Below are positions 1 through 28,222 of a stretch of DNA of 64,000 bases, piece after piece (position 1 is the first letter of the stretch; every line of letters begins with the position of its first letter). The notes below the pieces were generated by a model. The model was not told the DNA's origin, ran no database searches, and saw only the letters and a program-made list of their open reading frames with translations. The stretch is from Strongylocentrotus droebachiensis (lineage: Eukaryota > Echinodermata > Echinoidea > Camarodonta > Strongylocentrotidae), in assembly GCA_035222895.1 (NCBI GenBank), contig JAVYIG010006400.1, forward strand, positions 1 through 64,000, read 5' to 3'. A program made the translations under genes and the position numbers.

Positions 1-475
1 TATTGTGCTTCATAGACTGTATAGGTCACTGACGCCGTCCTGAAATACATCAGGGAAAATTTATGACGCCCATAAATTATGAGCATTCTTTAGATCAATA
101 ATAATATTTAGAGGGTGTCAGACTGTCTTGATCGGTGACAGGTGATTACAGATCATGTGACATGATGGGAAAGAAAGTTAAAGGTAGACAGAGGGATGGA
201 GAAAGAACTAAAGAAGGCTTGTGTGAATTACATGCATTTGACAGAACACCTGAGAGGGAGAGAGAGAGAAAGAGAGATTAATTGTTTTAGAAGAAAATGT
301 TGTCGGCCTACATCACACACATTGTGCAAAAGACAGTGTCGCGATAATGTGGACAGACCGTCTAGCAGGTGCTCACATGATCATATTTTTGTCTGTCGAG
401 AATCCAACGTATGGAATGCCTATTTGACCTATACTTCCCAATCAAATACTCCCCATACTCTCAGTCGCTACCCAG
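1..475. other. no gene recognised
   Basis: AT-rich flank with a short AGAGAG run at 255-277. The ORF across it has no recognisable protein features. Confidence 0.5.
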
Positions 476-1567
476 GGGCGTCGCTAGACCTTTATCGGGG
501 GGGGGGGGGTAGCAGGCATGGGGTGTATAGAGGCCACCGATTACTGACAAAACTAGCCACCAATTAACGACAAATATATAATTGCCAATGTCCCAATGTC
601 TGCAAATTTAACCCTATAAACCCGGGGCCAGGAGTTAAATCTATTTTCAGTTTCCCACCTCCCGCGCGAAGCGCAGAAGCTTTGACATAATGTATAAGAG
701 AAATAGGACGATTCGTTGTAACCGTTACCGACTCTTAATTCTTGTTTTGCCCCTCCCGCGCGAAGCGCAGAAGCTATGACGTTTCATTAAATTATTAGAG
801 AAAGAAGACGATTCGTTGTACCGTACGTGTCCTTGCCTGAATTCATTTCCCTCTAGTGCGAAGCGCGGAAGCTTTGCCGTTTCATTAAATCATTACTCTT
901 AATCCTTGTCTGAATTCATTTTCGACCATCCCGCGGAAGCTTTACCGCTTCATATTAGAGAAAGAAGACGATTCGTTGTTCCGACTCTTAATCAATGTCT
1001 GAATTTTCAAATAACTAGAATTTTCAAATAACTAGGTTTCTTTATCCGATAAAAAGACAAAGTTCGTAGGAAAAAAAATTACCGGCCGACCGACGTAATA
1101 CATCTTACCGACTTCAAACTCCTGCGTTGAAATAGCACACGAGGATCGAGCAAGAATACCGATACAGCGGACCCGACACAGCAACATAATTATATAATGC
1201 GTATCTTTCTTGCTCCCTCGACGTGGCGATTCTATCCACCACCCCCCTCTCTTTCTTACTCCCACCCCTCTCTCTCCCCTCCCTTTCATCCCCCGTTTCT
1301 TTTTTCCCCTGTTTTTTAACTCCTTTTTTTTCTTTCATTTTCTTTATTTTCCTTTCTTTCCTCTCCTTCCTCTTTTTCTCTTTCTTTATTCTCTTCTCTT
1401 TCCTTTCTTTCCTTTTTCTCTTTTTCTTTTCTTTCCCTTTTCCTCTCATTTTATCCTCCCCCCTTTTCTCATTTTTCCCGACAGCAGCGCAATTTTACCA
1501 ACAATATCCTGACAGGTTGGGGTGTCGCACCCCCCCCCCCCCCCCCCACTCCTCTTTAGCGACGCCC
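476..1567. mobile_element. 1.1-kb inverted-repeat element with poly-G/poly-C ends
   Basis: GGGCGTCGCTA at 476-486 is mirrored by TAGCGACGCCC at 1557-1567, each followed inward by a G run (497-509) or C run (1530-1547). The interior holds degenerate repeats (655-1010) and a CT-rich block (1238-1480). No transposase ORF. Confidence 0.6.
655..1010. repeat. four degenerate tandem units with GCGAAGCGC cores
   Basis: Cores near 664, 758, 858 and 931 (CGCGAAGCGCAGAAGCT and variants), followed by GACGATTCGTTGT and CTTAATYCTTG. The unit is about 75-100 bp, clearly diverged. Confidence 0.7.
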
Positions 1568-1836
1568 ATGTCTCTACCGCTTAACCCATAATGCATTTTA
1601 CACATGAAAAATAGGTTATTGTACCACAAATCATTTAGCAACAGTGGCCCGCCGTCCACTGTCTACACATCTCGGATTTTAACTTCAACCCTGGACCCTA
1701 TTCCTACCCCACATAATAGTTGCAAACATGACACATATTAAGTTGTACGACACATCCTTCACGACAAATAGTCGAATACACTTAAACTATGCATAAAACA
1801 CTGCACCTAACCCTTATCCTGAACCTGACAAGCCGA

Positions 1837-1960
1837 CTAATAATAATAATAATAATAGCTAGTTCTTATATAGCGCTTTTCAGGACCGAAGGGCCTCTCA
1901 AAGCGCTTGACAGATAATTTGCCATCCTAACCCTCACCTATTATATTTGAAGAAAACACC
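1837..1960. repeat. SINE-like fragment with AAT tail
   Basis: (AAT)n followed by TTATATAGCGCTTTTCAGG and AAAGCGCTTGAC. Related fragments with TATAGCGC beside (AAT)n occur at 37848-37945, 52090-52240 and 54665-54840, so this is a dispersed family. Confidence 0.55.
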
Positions 1961-2115
1961 CCGAGCAAAATCGGCTCTACGGAGGCATGCTACCCTTTGA
2001 CTTCCAATTTTTCTACACAATAATGTCAGATTTTCTGAAAATAATTATCAAAAAGAAAATCACTAATTATTTTGTAAGATGAATTTGAGAAATGATTCAA
2101 AACAATCGTACTAAC

Positions 2116-2357
2116 CTCAAACTTATTTGTCGGTCTCTCCGTGATGAAGGGTTATCCCTTGCCTGGTCATCGACCACGGCTAGACGTCGATGACCACCAA
2201 TCAATGTTGTCACGAAGGAAGCTTGATTGTAGTTCGTCCATGGGAGATAGACGAACACGAGTAAGCTACATGCTGCGATGATCGCGGTGATGAGTCTCCT
2301 CCGGGGCCAGGACCTCATTGTTGCTTTATAAAATTAATGTCAGTCCGAACACGAGTT
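2116..2357 (-). CDS. candidate first coding exon of a type II membrane protein (gene leaves the window at left)
   Basis: On the - strand, acceptor CTCGTTGCAG precedes 39 nt of leader and an ATG at 2318-2316. It encodes MRSWPRRRLITAIIAACSLL, then VFVYLPWTNYNQ: basic residues, a ~19-residue hydrophobic stretch and a polar lumenal stem. A donor GTTAGT follows after about 67 codons. This architecture is typical of Golgi glycosyl- or sulfotransferases, but no catalytic exon is in the window, so no family is assigned. Coding nature is inferred from composition and splice signals only. Confidence 0.45.
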
Positions 2358-2374
2358 CTGCAACGAGAAAATAG

Positions 2375-2479
2375 AGATAGTTTCACATGAGACAATGCTA
2401 AAGGGGTATTTGGCAACCCTTAGTTAACGCCAATTTTGTTGAATATATTTATTTTGGTGCATATAATCAGAGATTTCTT
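2375..2479 (+). repeat. inverted dispersed repeat, copy 1
   Basis: Nearly identical to the reverse complement of 6603-6716, including CATGAGACAATGCTAAAGG and TTTATTTTGGTGCAT. It lies just upstream of the candidate signal-anchor exon. Confidence 0.75.
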
Positions 2480-3254
2480 GTTGCCATCTTGAATTGTATT
2501 TCTTTTTCTTCTTTTTTCCCCACCCTTTCCGTCTATAAACTCTATATTATTCAAAGCGAGGGCTGGTTTCTGGTTAACATAATCATGATTTGTGAGATCT
2601 ATAAATATTGTTATGCCAACTTGGACAAAATACCATCGACAATAACATCTTTATGATGTAACAAATCAGTCACATGTTTTGTTTCTATAATCCATTTCGC
2701 ATTTATGTCACATCGTCTGTAATACCTAATGATCCCGGCCAACATCGGCATTGGCTGAAATAAAACGTAAAAAGCGTTATAACGGCTGGTTCAAAATAAC
2801 CGTATATTTTGGGGGCACCACAAATATTAGAAATCTTTATATTTATGATTATTTCAGCCGTCTCTGAACCGATTTTGATCAAACACAGAAGATTTTTAAT
2901 TTAAATGATTATGTTCTTTCAATTCAACACTCATTTTTTTATTATCTCACCAAAAATATGTTGTGTAGCGACCTCTGCATCTCAACTATCCCTTTTATAT
3001 ATTGAACCTTAAGCATTGAACTAAGAGCATATACAATTCAAAATTATGAATATAACTGTAAAAGTGTAAAGAACAAGGAAAAAATAGCCTAAGATACTTG
3101 ACCAGTACAAAGAGACACAAAGAAATTAGACTCAATGAAAATCATCTATTTCCTGTAACATTGTATCTTTATATATATTTTGAAAACATTACACATGAAA
3201 TTAAAAAGGCATGCATACAAAAATAGCCAGGCCTACGACCTGTGAATATGTGGA

Positions 3255-3437
3255 GGGGGGAGGGGGGGGGGGGGACATGTCCGTTTTTGTCTACTTCAAT
3301 TTCCTTTGGTATTATCTTTGTATGGGTTTCAACATGGAATATAATACATATATACGAAATAACATCGATATAGCCAGTCTCTAACAAGAGGGAGGGGGGG
3401 GGGGGGGGGGGGGGGTGGGGGGGGGGGGGGGGGGGAG
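3255..3437. repeat. poly-G tracts
   Basis: G runs at about 3255-3274 and 3391-3437, the latter 47 bases broken by one T. They would form G-quadruplexes and are prone to assembly error. Confidence 0.9.
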
Positions 3438-3439
3438 GT

Positions 3440-5280
3440 TGCTGGGAAATGAAATCCGTGAATACAAAATCATCCTGAAAGACAGACTAGCCATGGGTCA
3501 AGCAGGTTCACATGGAACACATTCCCTCACTGATGAATTCCAGAAGTCTACCTTTCATTCGTCACACACTCCTCGGAGTGGAAATTGACATTTCCTACTG
3601 TGCGAGGCCGAAGGACCAAACTTATAGTACGTCTCGTCGTGTACAGCATATTCACATTGGCAATTTGGCAGCAACAATCACAACATAATAATATTACAAC
3701 TATATTAAACGAGGAACTAAGTAATATATTAGCAGCGACCTCAATTTATTATTGTAATCGGGAAGTAGTTTCATTAATAACATAGTATAGTAATATTATC
3801 ATTATTGTATAATTTGTTTCATTATAAATTAAATGAGGTTGGTAATATAGGCACGAATGCAATAATATCCCAACTTTGAAAGCGCATAAAGAACGTTACG
3901 ATGTGCCAATTTTGCGAATGAAAGAACATTAGTTAGCATTATCATTTTATATCATTGATATAATACCGACCTCTATTATTGTTACTTCCTTATTCTAATT
4001 TTGTACAGACTGTCGTGAATCACCTTTTCACATCTTGTGTTCCCCTTACATTTCTCAGTAATTCAAACTATTTCCCTTGCCTTCAAGGTTGTATATATGG
4101 ATTGTATTTGAGTGCTGCACTTATTGTATAGAAATAAAGGTTATGGAGACAGTAATGATACATAAATAAATAAGGAATAAGGAATAAATAATAAAAGAAT
4201 AAATGGAAGGATAAATAGTTAAACTCATGTAAGGCTAAGTGAAAACATTGTGTATTAATGATGCCTAATAGTAATATCATGTATCAAAATGAATTAAACA
4301 ATTCAAATTTCAATTTAAAACATTGTCTAATTATTGTGTTTGCTTACAGCAAACCAAGGCAAATCCCTCTTTTTTGTTTCGTTTATTCTCCAAATATTGT
4401 GTCCTTTCCCCCTCCCCTCTCTCTCTCTCTCTCTCTCTCGCTCTCTCATTTTCATCTGGAATATTGACACGACCCAATAAACTGACATTCTCATAAAAAT
4501 TATATGAAATATATATTATGAATGATATTAAATTTATCATCATCAACTTGTTATTAATAATGGCAAGCTCCTATATAGAACATCAGTTGATTGGGTCTCA
4601 CAGTATTTTCTTCTTAGATGTATATCCTTCTCCTTCTTTTCCTCTCCTATTTCTTTCTTTGTGTCCAACGAAGTTCTATACCCAACCCTGTTTCTTGTCA
4701 TTTATTGAGATGATTCTTTTTCTAACATTTTCCTTGGTCTATAATATATTTCTTCCTCATCTCTCCCAATTCCTTTTCATCATTTATCTGATTTTAACTT
4801 TTTCAATGGCTTCCTTACCTCCTTGTTTCTCTGTCCTTTTAAATTTATTTGTATAATTAATCTTCTACTTCACACCTCCTTCTTCTTCACCATCATAATA
4901 CGTGGGTTCGTTTGTCTTTTTCGTCTCTTTTTTTAGTTCACCCGTTTTACTTCCTCAATGCTTACTCCACCTCATCCTCCTCCCCCTTCTTCTTCCATTT
5001 CTCCTCATTCCTCTCCTCCTCGGCCTTCTTTTCCCTTTCCCTTCATAATCATTGGCTTCTTCACATTTTCATCAATTTTTGCTCTTTCATTCATCTGTTT
5101 TCATCATGTTATTCCTCCTCCTCCTCCCCTAGCTCTTTCCCCTTCTCTTTCCTCCTCCTCATTTCTTCGTCTTCACCTCGCTCTTCCCTTATACAGGCTA
5201 CACTTTATACAGGCATAACGTATATACAAAATTGACACAACGATACATAGTAATAAAATATATATATATATCTTGTTACC
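3440..5280. other. AT-rich then CT-rich intergenic DNA
   Basis: 3440-4400 is AT-rich. 4411-4448 is (CT)n and 4620-5190 is pyrimidine-rich (CTTCCTCC). The ORFs here are low-complexity Ser/Phe/Pro or hydrophobic readings with no family match. Confidence 0.6.
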
Positions 5281-5500
5281 TTGTATGTTTATCAATCTTA
5301 GCGAAGCGCAACATATTACAATGGCATTATGTTCCTCAGACCAAGGAGCTAATTATACCAGCAACAACAAAAAACCAGCAAAAAAAAATGTCTTGTATAT
5401 TGATCAATCTTAGCGAAGAGCAACATATTACAATGACACTATGTTCCTCCATGGAGTTACTAGCCCAAAGAGTTTATACCAGCAACTATGTCTTGATCGG
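5281..5500 (+). repeat. two-copy tandem repeat, 112-bp unit
   Basis: Copies start at 5281 and 5393 and share TTGTATRTTKATCAATCTTA, AGCAACATATTACAATG and TATACCAGCAAC. Confidence 0.8.
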
Positions 5501-6153
5501 ACACAGTCATCACGGTATATAATAATATATAATATTGACAGTTGACACACAGTCACAATGATACATAATAAGTCATGTAATAGTCTGGATAGACAATCTT
5601 ACCTTAGACGAACGAGAGAGGTTCCATCAAATACAAAATATCAAGATTTTCGCGAAACAACATCATGAACACTGATCTTCAGCACTACACAGTAGTGTAT
5701 CAGACTAGTATTATTCTACGTAAATACCTTAATACCACATATTGGCCTGTAAGGCATACAGATTACAGTACTATTTCATTGTGTGTATAGGGCTTCGTGT
5801 GCAGTGAAAGAAAGGAGCGTCGATCACTGTATAGACTCTCTTCATCTGGAAATCGGATTATCCTTTTGAATTGAGAGAAAGTCATAAAGGCGTTGTTAGA
5901 CAAGCGAATCCATTCATGCACATCATCGTTCTTACTTAAAACAGGACACAGTCCAGCAATGCAAAGAAATCTAAATGAAACAAGCGTACACCACCATATC
6001 AAACTTCTTGAAGAACCTGAGCCGTCGTTTCGGGCTTTCGCGTTATCGCCACATAATCCTTCCAAAGAGCAGGTCTATAGCGTACGAGGTCTCAATGCAG
6101 TGTTTTTACTCCTTGAGGGCTATATACGTAGGGCACTTCTGTAACTTGATTTG
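5501..6153. other. no gene recognised
   Basis: Open frames exist on both strands (for example 6065-5763 on -), but they show no start context, splice pattern or family resemblance. Confidence 0.45.
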
Positions 6154-6440
6154 CCCCCGCCCCCCCCCCCCCACTCAGTGTTATTTAGGGTACGCATATG
6201 CGTGTTCCAACCGACCCCCCCTTTTCAGCAAAAGTCCGGTGTGTAAAGTCAATACGGCTCGACCTTTTTCTTTTGTATACGAGCCTTTTTCAGCACCCCC
6301 CCCCCCTTTTCAGCAAAAGTCCGGTGTGTAAAGTCAATACGGGTCGACCTTTTTCTTAATTTTGTTACGAAAAGGACATTTTGGCAACACGCATGCGGTC
6401 ATTTCTAAAGGCTGAGTGGGGGGGGGGGGGGGGGGGGCCG
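6154..6440. mobile_element. MITE with C-run/G-run termini and internal 85-bp duplication
   Basis: Left end C-run then CCACTCAG and ACGCATATGCGTGTT; right end AACACGCATGCGG, GCTGAGTGG and a G-run: imperfect inverted repeats. Inside, a unit beginning CTTTTCAGCAAAAGTCCGG recurs at 6221 and 6306 (period 85). Confidence 0.7.
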
Positions 6441-6602
6441 GGGATTTGCCCCCTGCCCTTGGCCGGGATATGTGTGCATGGTTCGTAGTATGTCCATGGT
6501 GTTTGTGTCTGTGGGGGGGGGGGGGGTATATTCAGCTGTCGGTTTGGCTAGGGGCTAGGATGGGGCTAGATGTATATGGATGCATTTTCTTAATTTCTTC
6601 GA

Positions 6603-6716
6603 AGACATCTCTGATTATGCACCAAAATAAATATATTCAACAAAAATGTATTCTTCTTTGGCGTTAACTAAGGGTTGCCAAATAACCCTTTAGCATTGTC
6701 TCATGTGAAACTATCT
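6603..6716 (-). repeat. inverted dispersed repeat, copy 2
   Basis: Reverse-complement partner of 2375-2479. Similarity ends abruptly at ACTATCT on both sides, as expected of a mobile unit. Confidence 0.75.
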
Positions 6717-8680
6717 GTTTCCAAAATTGTAACGGTACATCCAGGAAGCTGTAATGAATGGAGATCCCGTCCAAGAGGCCCCTTTGAAGTCATCCGTGGC
6801 ACCGCGCGTCTTTTGTTCCCCCTACCGTAATCCCTTTAATCCCCCTCCGAAACCGTACAGCTCCCTAGTAGCACTAAGTCCTCCCTTTCCACACACAGCC
6901 CAGCCCAGCGAGCACGGCGGCTTTTGCTTTGCCGGCCCGTACTTTGGGTGAATAGTGGTGATAACTTGACAACTTCTAGCCCTAAATCAATAAATGCGCA
7001 AACATATAACACAATTTCATGTAGTTCTTTAGGAAGATAAACCTTTGGACTACCTTCCTAGCTATGTACAAATTTCGGAAATTTTCGGAAAATGTCAATA
7101 ATTAGATGAGAAAATCATGATGATGAAAACCTTTCATTCGCTCTAACTCATGATTTCCTTGGTCGATTTCGCTGGTTGAAATGGCCATGTCTTCAGTAGA
7201 GCTATCCGAGAACGGAAAACGCATTTGATGAATAATAGAAAGTTGCATTGGTCACTGATGTTGTGAACTCTGCATTTTATATGTTACAGCTAAATACATC
7301 TTCACTGAACATGACTTAATTTGTCGGTGCCGCGCATGGCTTCAAAGCTCAATGCTTGCATATTTTTGCAAAAGAGTGAATAGAGAACTTAGGGAAGCAG
7401 ATGGCGTTGCGTAACATTTCGTACTATTTGGAATGCCAGGGAAGGACTGTGCATTGATATGGACAGCTGTTGATGGAAATGTGGCTGGAGAGGGTTACAT
7501 TTCTTTTTGTTAAGCCAGGTTAATCTTGATTATTTTTCCCTCGGAAAATTCTTTCGAGACGGTATCTCCATTCATAACAGCTTCCTGGTACATCCTTGCA
7601 GGTGTAAATTCACCAGAAGTATAGTCTCACAAAATGGCAAACCCACTGATCTCATTTTCAGACTGCTCCTTGGATGGAACGTGAGATGGCGCTATTCTAT
7701 TAAAAAGTCGCGAGCTGCTCGGATTCTTGGTTGCGTCTTGCCATAATCATATACATTTTTACCAACAAATACTTCTTATTCAAAAAAATGCTGGTATGCA
7801 TAGACATTTTATCAAAATAATAAGCGGATAAACTGGGGGCAGGGGGAGGACTGATAATGTCCAAATTCATTAACTCTTAATCTCTGTTGGCAATAAAAGG
7901 GACTGTTCTTCCGACATCTATATTTGCATTTTATCAATGTTTTTCAGCATTGTTTTAGTATTTGTCATAAGTCAAGACTTAAAAAATATAAATTATTGCA
8001 CACCATGCAAACTAAATTTCTTTCGTTTCTTAGATAAAAAGTATGTCATCGTATTTCCCAAGTCTAATGGACCGATCTAGAACATATGAATTGTCGAATT
8101 GATTTAAAATAGCCTACATGCATGAACCTATTACGAGTACATGTATAACAAAGGAGGGCACAAACAAACTAATTCTAGAATTTCCAAGTGCAATTTTTTG
8201 GTTAGTTTTTCAGGAAAAGATATTCCATCATTTAGGTCCTCACTTAAAAAGTATCAATCACCTAAAAACAATGGAAAAATAATCCAATCAGACATCCCTG
8301 GACAACAAGATTGTCTTCCTGAGGTCAATCACCATACAGATAGCTATCAAGACCTTTACCCCTCCAAAGCAACCACCATCCAGAGAATCACCCCAAGAAC
8401 ATTTACCCTGTATAGTGCAATCATATCCCAAACATGAGCCTTTGGACAATGACACTTCTGGGGAAATGTTAATCATCTTGATGGGCCATAATCACTGAGA
8501 TGGAAATTTATTATCTAAGTGGGAATTACAACTTTTCTTGGGTGTATACATAGAATTTCTGATGAATAGTAATTGTCCTAGTGGTAAGGGGCACTTTTTC
8601 TTTTTAATTTATATCACACACTTAAAAGATTATTTTTGGCAATGATAAAATAGTATTATCCCTCACTACCCTTATCCTCT
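6717..8680. other. intergenic, nothing recognised
   Basis: AT-rich single-copy-looking DNA. Short ORFs lack domains or splice logic. Confidence 0.5.
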
Positions 8681-8735
8681 AATGCCACAGTTAATCATCA
8701 GTTTATTTCCCCATTTCCTCGGGAAGTTCATTCTC

Positions 8736-9080
8736 ATCTCCATCACCATCATTACCATCACCAGCATCATCACCATCACCATCATCAACATCACCACCGT
8801 TCATCACTTTTTTCATCACCAACACCAGGCACCATCATCACCATCACCATCACCATCATCACCACCATCATCACCATCATCATCACCATCACCATATTAC
8901 GCCACCACCAACATCATATTACACCATCATCACCGTCATCATATTCACCATCATCACCATCACCATCATCACCATTACCACCATCATCACCCTCGCCACC
9001 ATATCATCACCCTCACCATCATCACCATCATCACCATATTACCACCACCATCATCACCCGATATCATCACTACCACTATC
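8736..9080. repeat. (CAT/CAC)n trinucleotide array
   Basis: Imperfect CATCAC repeats, followed by a CT-rich block to ~9310. Translated frames are His/Ile/Thr/Ser runs, not a protein. Confidence 0.95.
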
Positions 9081-9524
9081 ACCATTTCTTCTTCCTTGTT
9101 TCATGCTCTCTTTCCTTCTTTTCTTCCTTTTCCCGCTTTTTCCTTTTTTTTCCTCTTTTCCCGTTTCCTTTCTTTCTCTTTCTTTATTTCTTTCTCTCTT
9201 GCTCTTCTCTCCCTTTGTCCAACTCTTTCTCTCTTCCCTTCTATGATATGTGTTCCCTCGGCCAAAACGTTTAGATTTGTGTTCCCCATTCTCTCTCTCT
9301 ACATTCTTTTGTAAGAATTTCCTTTGTTTTATTATTTTCTTTTTAAAAGTAGTTTTGTTGTTATTATTATTTGTGTATTTGTGTATAGAAAGCCGGAGAA
9401 AACAGATAACGGTTGTAAAACGCCCATTGACGGGGAGAACTCGGGGATCAGTGAAATAATAGAATGATGATAAATCAGCTGGGATGACCAGCCTTCTGAA
9501 AGAAAATGACGCATCCAAATGAAG

Positions 9525-9536
9525 TGCGCATGCGCG
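9525..9536 (+). promoter_or_regulatory. NRF-1-type palindrome in the RAB6 promoter
   Basis: TGCGCATGCGCG is a perfect match to the YGCGCAYGCGCR consensus and lies 140 bp upstream of the RAB6 start codon. This is typical of TATA-less housekeeping promoters. No convincing TATA box is seen nearby. Confidence 0.5.
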
Positions 9537-9639
9537 CTACACATCAGAATCTCTAACGTGGCGATATACACGGTTGAAGTACAGCGAAGAGAAAGGGTCA
9601 TCAAGTATTACATCTTTGCTTGATTTCATAAAATTCTGA

Positions 9640-26243
<16,604 letters not shown>

Positions 26244-26627
26244 AATTGACCAATCATCTAGATTGTATCCCGTAAATGTTGAACACTCCGCGCCATTCAT
26301 GAACTCCTTGCGTTTTTAAAAATGAACAAAGTTGTGCTTCTTGTATTAAAATCTCAAAGGGGCGATTTTGGCATCGTTCACATGTGTCTCTGTAAGCTGG
26401 CTCACACAACTGCTGCAAGGAAGTAAACAAACATGTGTTTATTGTAATGAATTAATGCATCATATGAATTGGGCTTTACTGCAGAGAAATCATCAGACAA
26501 TGAATGTTGTATGCATGTTCTTTAATCGATGATACATGCATAAAATGCACAAGATGAAATATGGCGCATAGTGTTCCATGTTTACTGTTCTTCGTATTAC
26601 CACAGATTTATTTGTCATTATTGCTGG
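26244..26627 (+). other. RAB6 3'UTR (start)
   Basis: Transcribed 3' sequence follows the TGA at 26243. Candidate poly(A) signals AATAAA occur at 27292-27297 and, with a T-rich element downstream, at 29751-29756; which is used cannot be told. Confidence 0.6.
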
Positions 26628-26684
26628 TGGGAACAAGAAGGGCATAAGTATCTTTTCCAGAGCTTTATGCCCTCCTTGCTCTCA
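26628..26684 (+). ncRNA. pre-miRNA-like hairpin A
   Basis: 26628-26648 pairs with 26664-26684: 21 positions with two A-C mismatches and two G-U pairs, loop of 15 nt. 5' arm ACAAGAAGGGCATAAG. Size and shape fit a microRNA precursor. It probably lies in the RAB6 3'UTR. Confidence 0.3.
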
Positions 26685-27860
26685 AAAATCATTTCAAAGT
26701 CATGGCTTACAATGTATTGCATTGTATTATAGGAATGTACTTTGAGAGATATTGGACAAGAAGGATAGCTGAGATTAAAGCTATCATATCTTGTGCTATG
26801 TTTTGTTTTGTTTTTTATTTTAAGTATGCGATGATTTTCACTCGGGAGGATAGTAGCAATGGAAATTTGAAATCAAAGCAATATAAAGCATTTGTGCACT
26901 TGTGCATGAATCTATGCTGCCTCCAAATGTTATGTAGTTGAAAATGGTTAGTGCTTGAAGTGGACTGAAAGCAAAGTTTGGTTCATCATTATTATCCTAG
27001 AAGGGCGTTAACTCATATCATATTTTGGGATTGAAACCGATGAAATGCTACTTTTCTACACAATTCACCACATGTAGATTTTTATTCTTCTTATATTAGA
27101 CATAACGTTTCATGGGACTTTGAATATCATTTACTATTTTGGAGGCCTTGATTTTAGCTGCTTTGCCTTACAATAATGGATGCAAGTTAAATGGTAAAGA
27201 CTGTAACATAAGCTATGTATTTGTATATAATTAATTCTTTATAGCTATTAAAACTCTAATATACATTGTAGGTATCTGTATATAGTATTAAAATAAAAGT
27301 CTTAATATGAAAAATCATGATAAAATATTGAGAATTGATAATTGAATTGATCTCTGGTGCTTACAGTCTGTCCATACTATGGATAGCTACTAAATACGGT
27401 TGCAAAAACTTTCAAGAAATCAAACTAATATCATTTCAACAGCCTTGTGCAACCTCTATAGAAATGTGGGAATATTACAATAACATATTCCCTAGTCCAA
27501 GCATGATTTCTACAGGCAGTGCAATAGAGTACCCAAGTGCTAACGTCATATTCGCTCTTCGTCCAGGTTACTGGTTCCAAACAACAGAGCTAAGGGCTGG
27601 AGAAGGACAAATTCAATGTTTGGCACTGGTGTGATCACCATGCCAATGTTTAGCACAACATTCTATTGAACCAGCAACCTTGACAACTTGGCTAATATGA
27701 CGTCACATTTCAGTACTCTATAGGGTTTTGAAATTGCCTTTGTGTTGATTTTTCTTGAAAGCCTTTGTAATCGTGTTTGTAACACAGGCAAACAGGGATA
27801 TGATTTCATGAGAACCCTGTACTTACTGGATGATATCCACAATTTGTTACCCTTTTCACA

Positions 27861-28222
27861 TTAAAGGTATAGACCAGTTTTGGAAACGCCCCACTCTCTA
27901 AACATGAATGGAAGCTCTTATTACCAATCATGTGAAAGAATATGTTTTGACTAATACGTGATGATACAAATTTTGCCCGGAAACCGCCCACTAGTTGATA
28001 TATTTGGTAAATTATTATATTTATCCAGACCATATACATCTTTCTGTGTACAGTGCTTTTAACTTTATCAAGACTGGGCCAAATTTTTTATCATTTTGAT
28101 GATTCCAGAACCTTGCAGTACACACCAATACTTATATGCTAGATGATGAACCTTTTCTGATCTATTCCCCAACATTTCTTTCACAATGCAATCGCATGAC
28201 CAGAACTGGTCTATACCTTTAA
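27861..28222. mobile_element. 362-bp MITE with TTAA borders
   Basis: TTAA|AGGTATAGACCAGTT at the left, AACTGG-TCTATACCT|TTAA at the right. Copies at 55032-55428 and 13065-13275. TTAA duplication is typical of piggyBac-like transposition (inference). Confidence 0.8.

Noticed and set aside
1114..1591. Overlapping Lys/Glu-rich and Phe/Ser/Pro-rich ORFs
   Set aside because: Both strands of one pyrimidine-rich block inside a repeat element.
3585..3785. 66-aa + strand ORF resembling a signal anchor
   Set aside because: Short, AT-rich, no donor continuing the frame, and composition like the surrounding DNA.
5763..6065. 100-aa - strand ORF with a hydrophobic stretch
   Set aside because: No recognisable family, no splice or promoter context, and competing ORFs on the other strand; left as unproven.
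8682..9314. 210-aa ORF rich in Ile/Thr/His/Ser
   Set aside because: Direct translation of a CAT/CAC trinucleotide array and adjacent CT tract; no domain and no splice structure.
26940..27020. Hairpin around AGAAGGGCGTTAAC at 26999
   Set aside because: Only about 13 pairs, many G-U, with a 45-nt loop.
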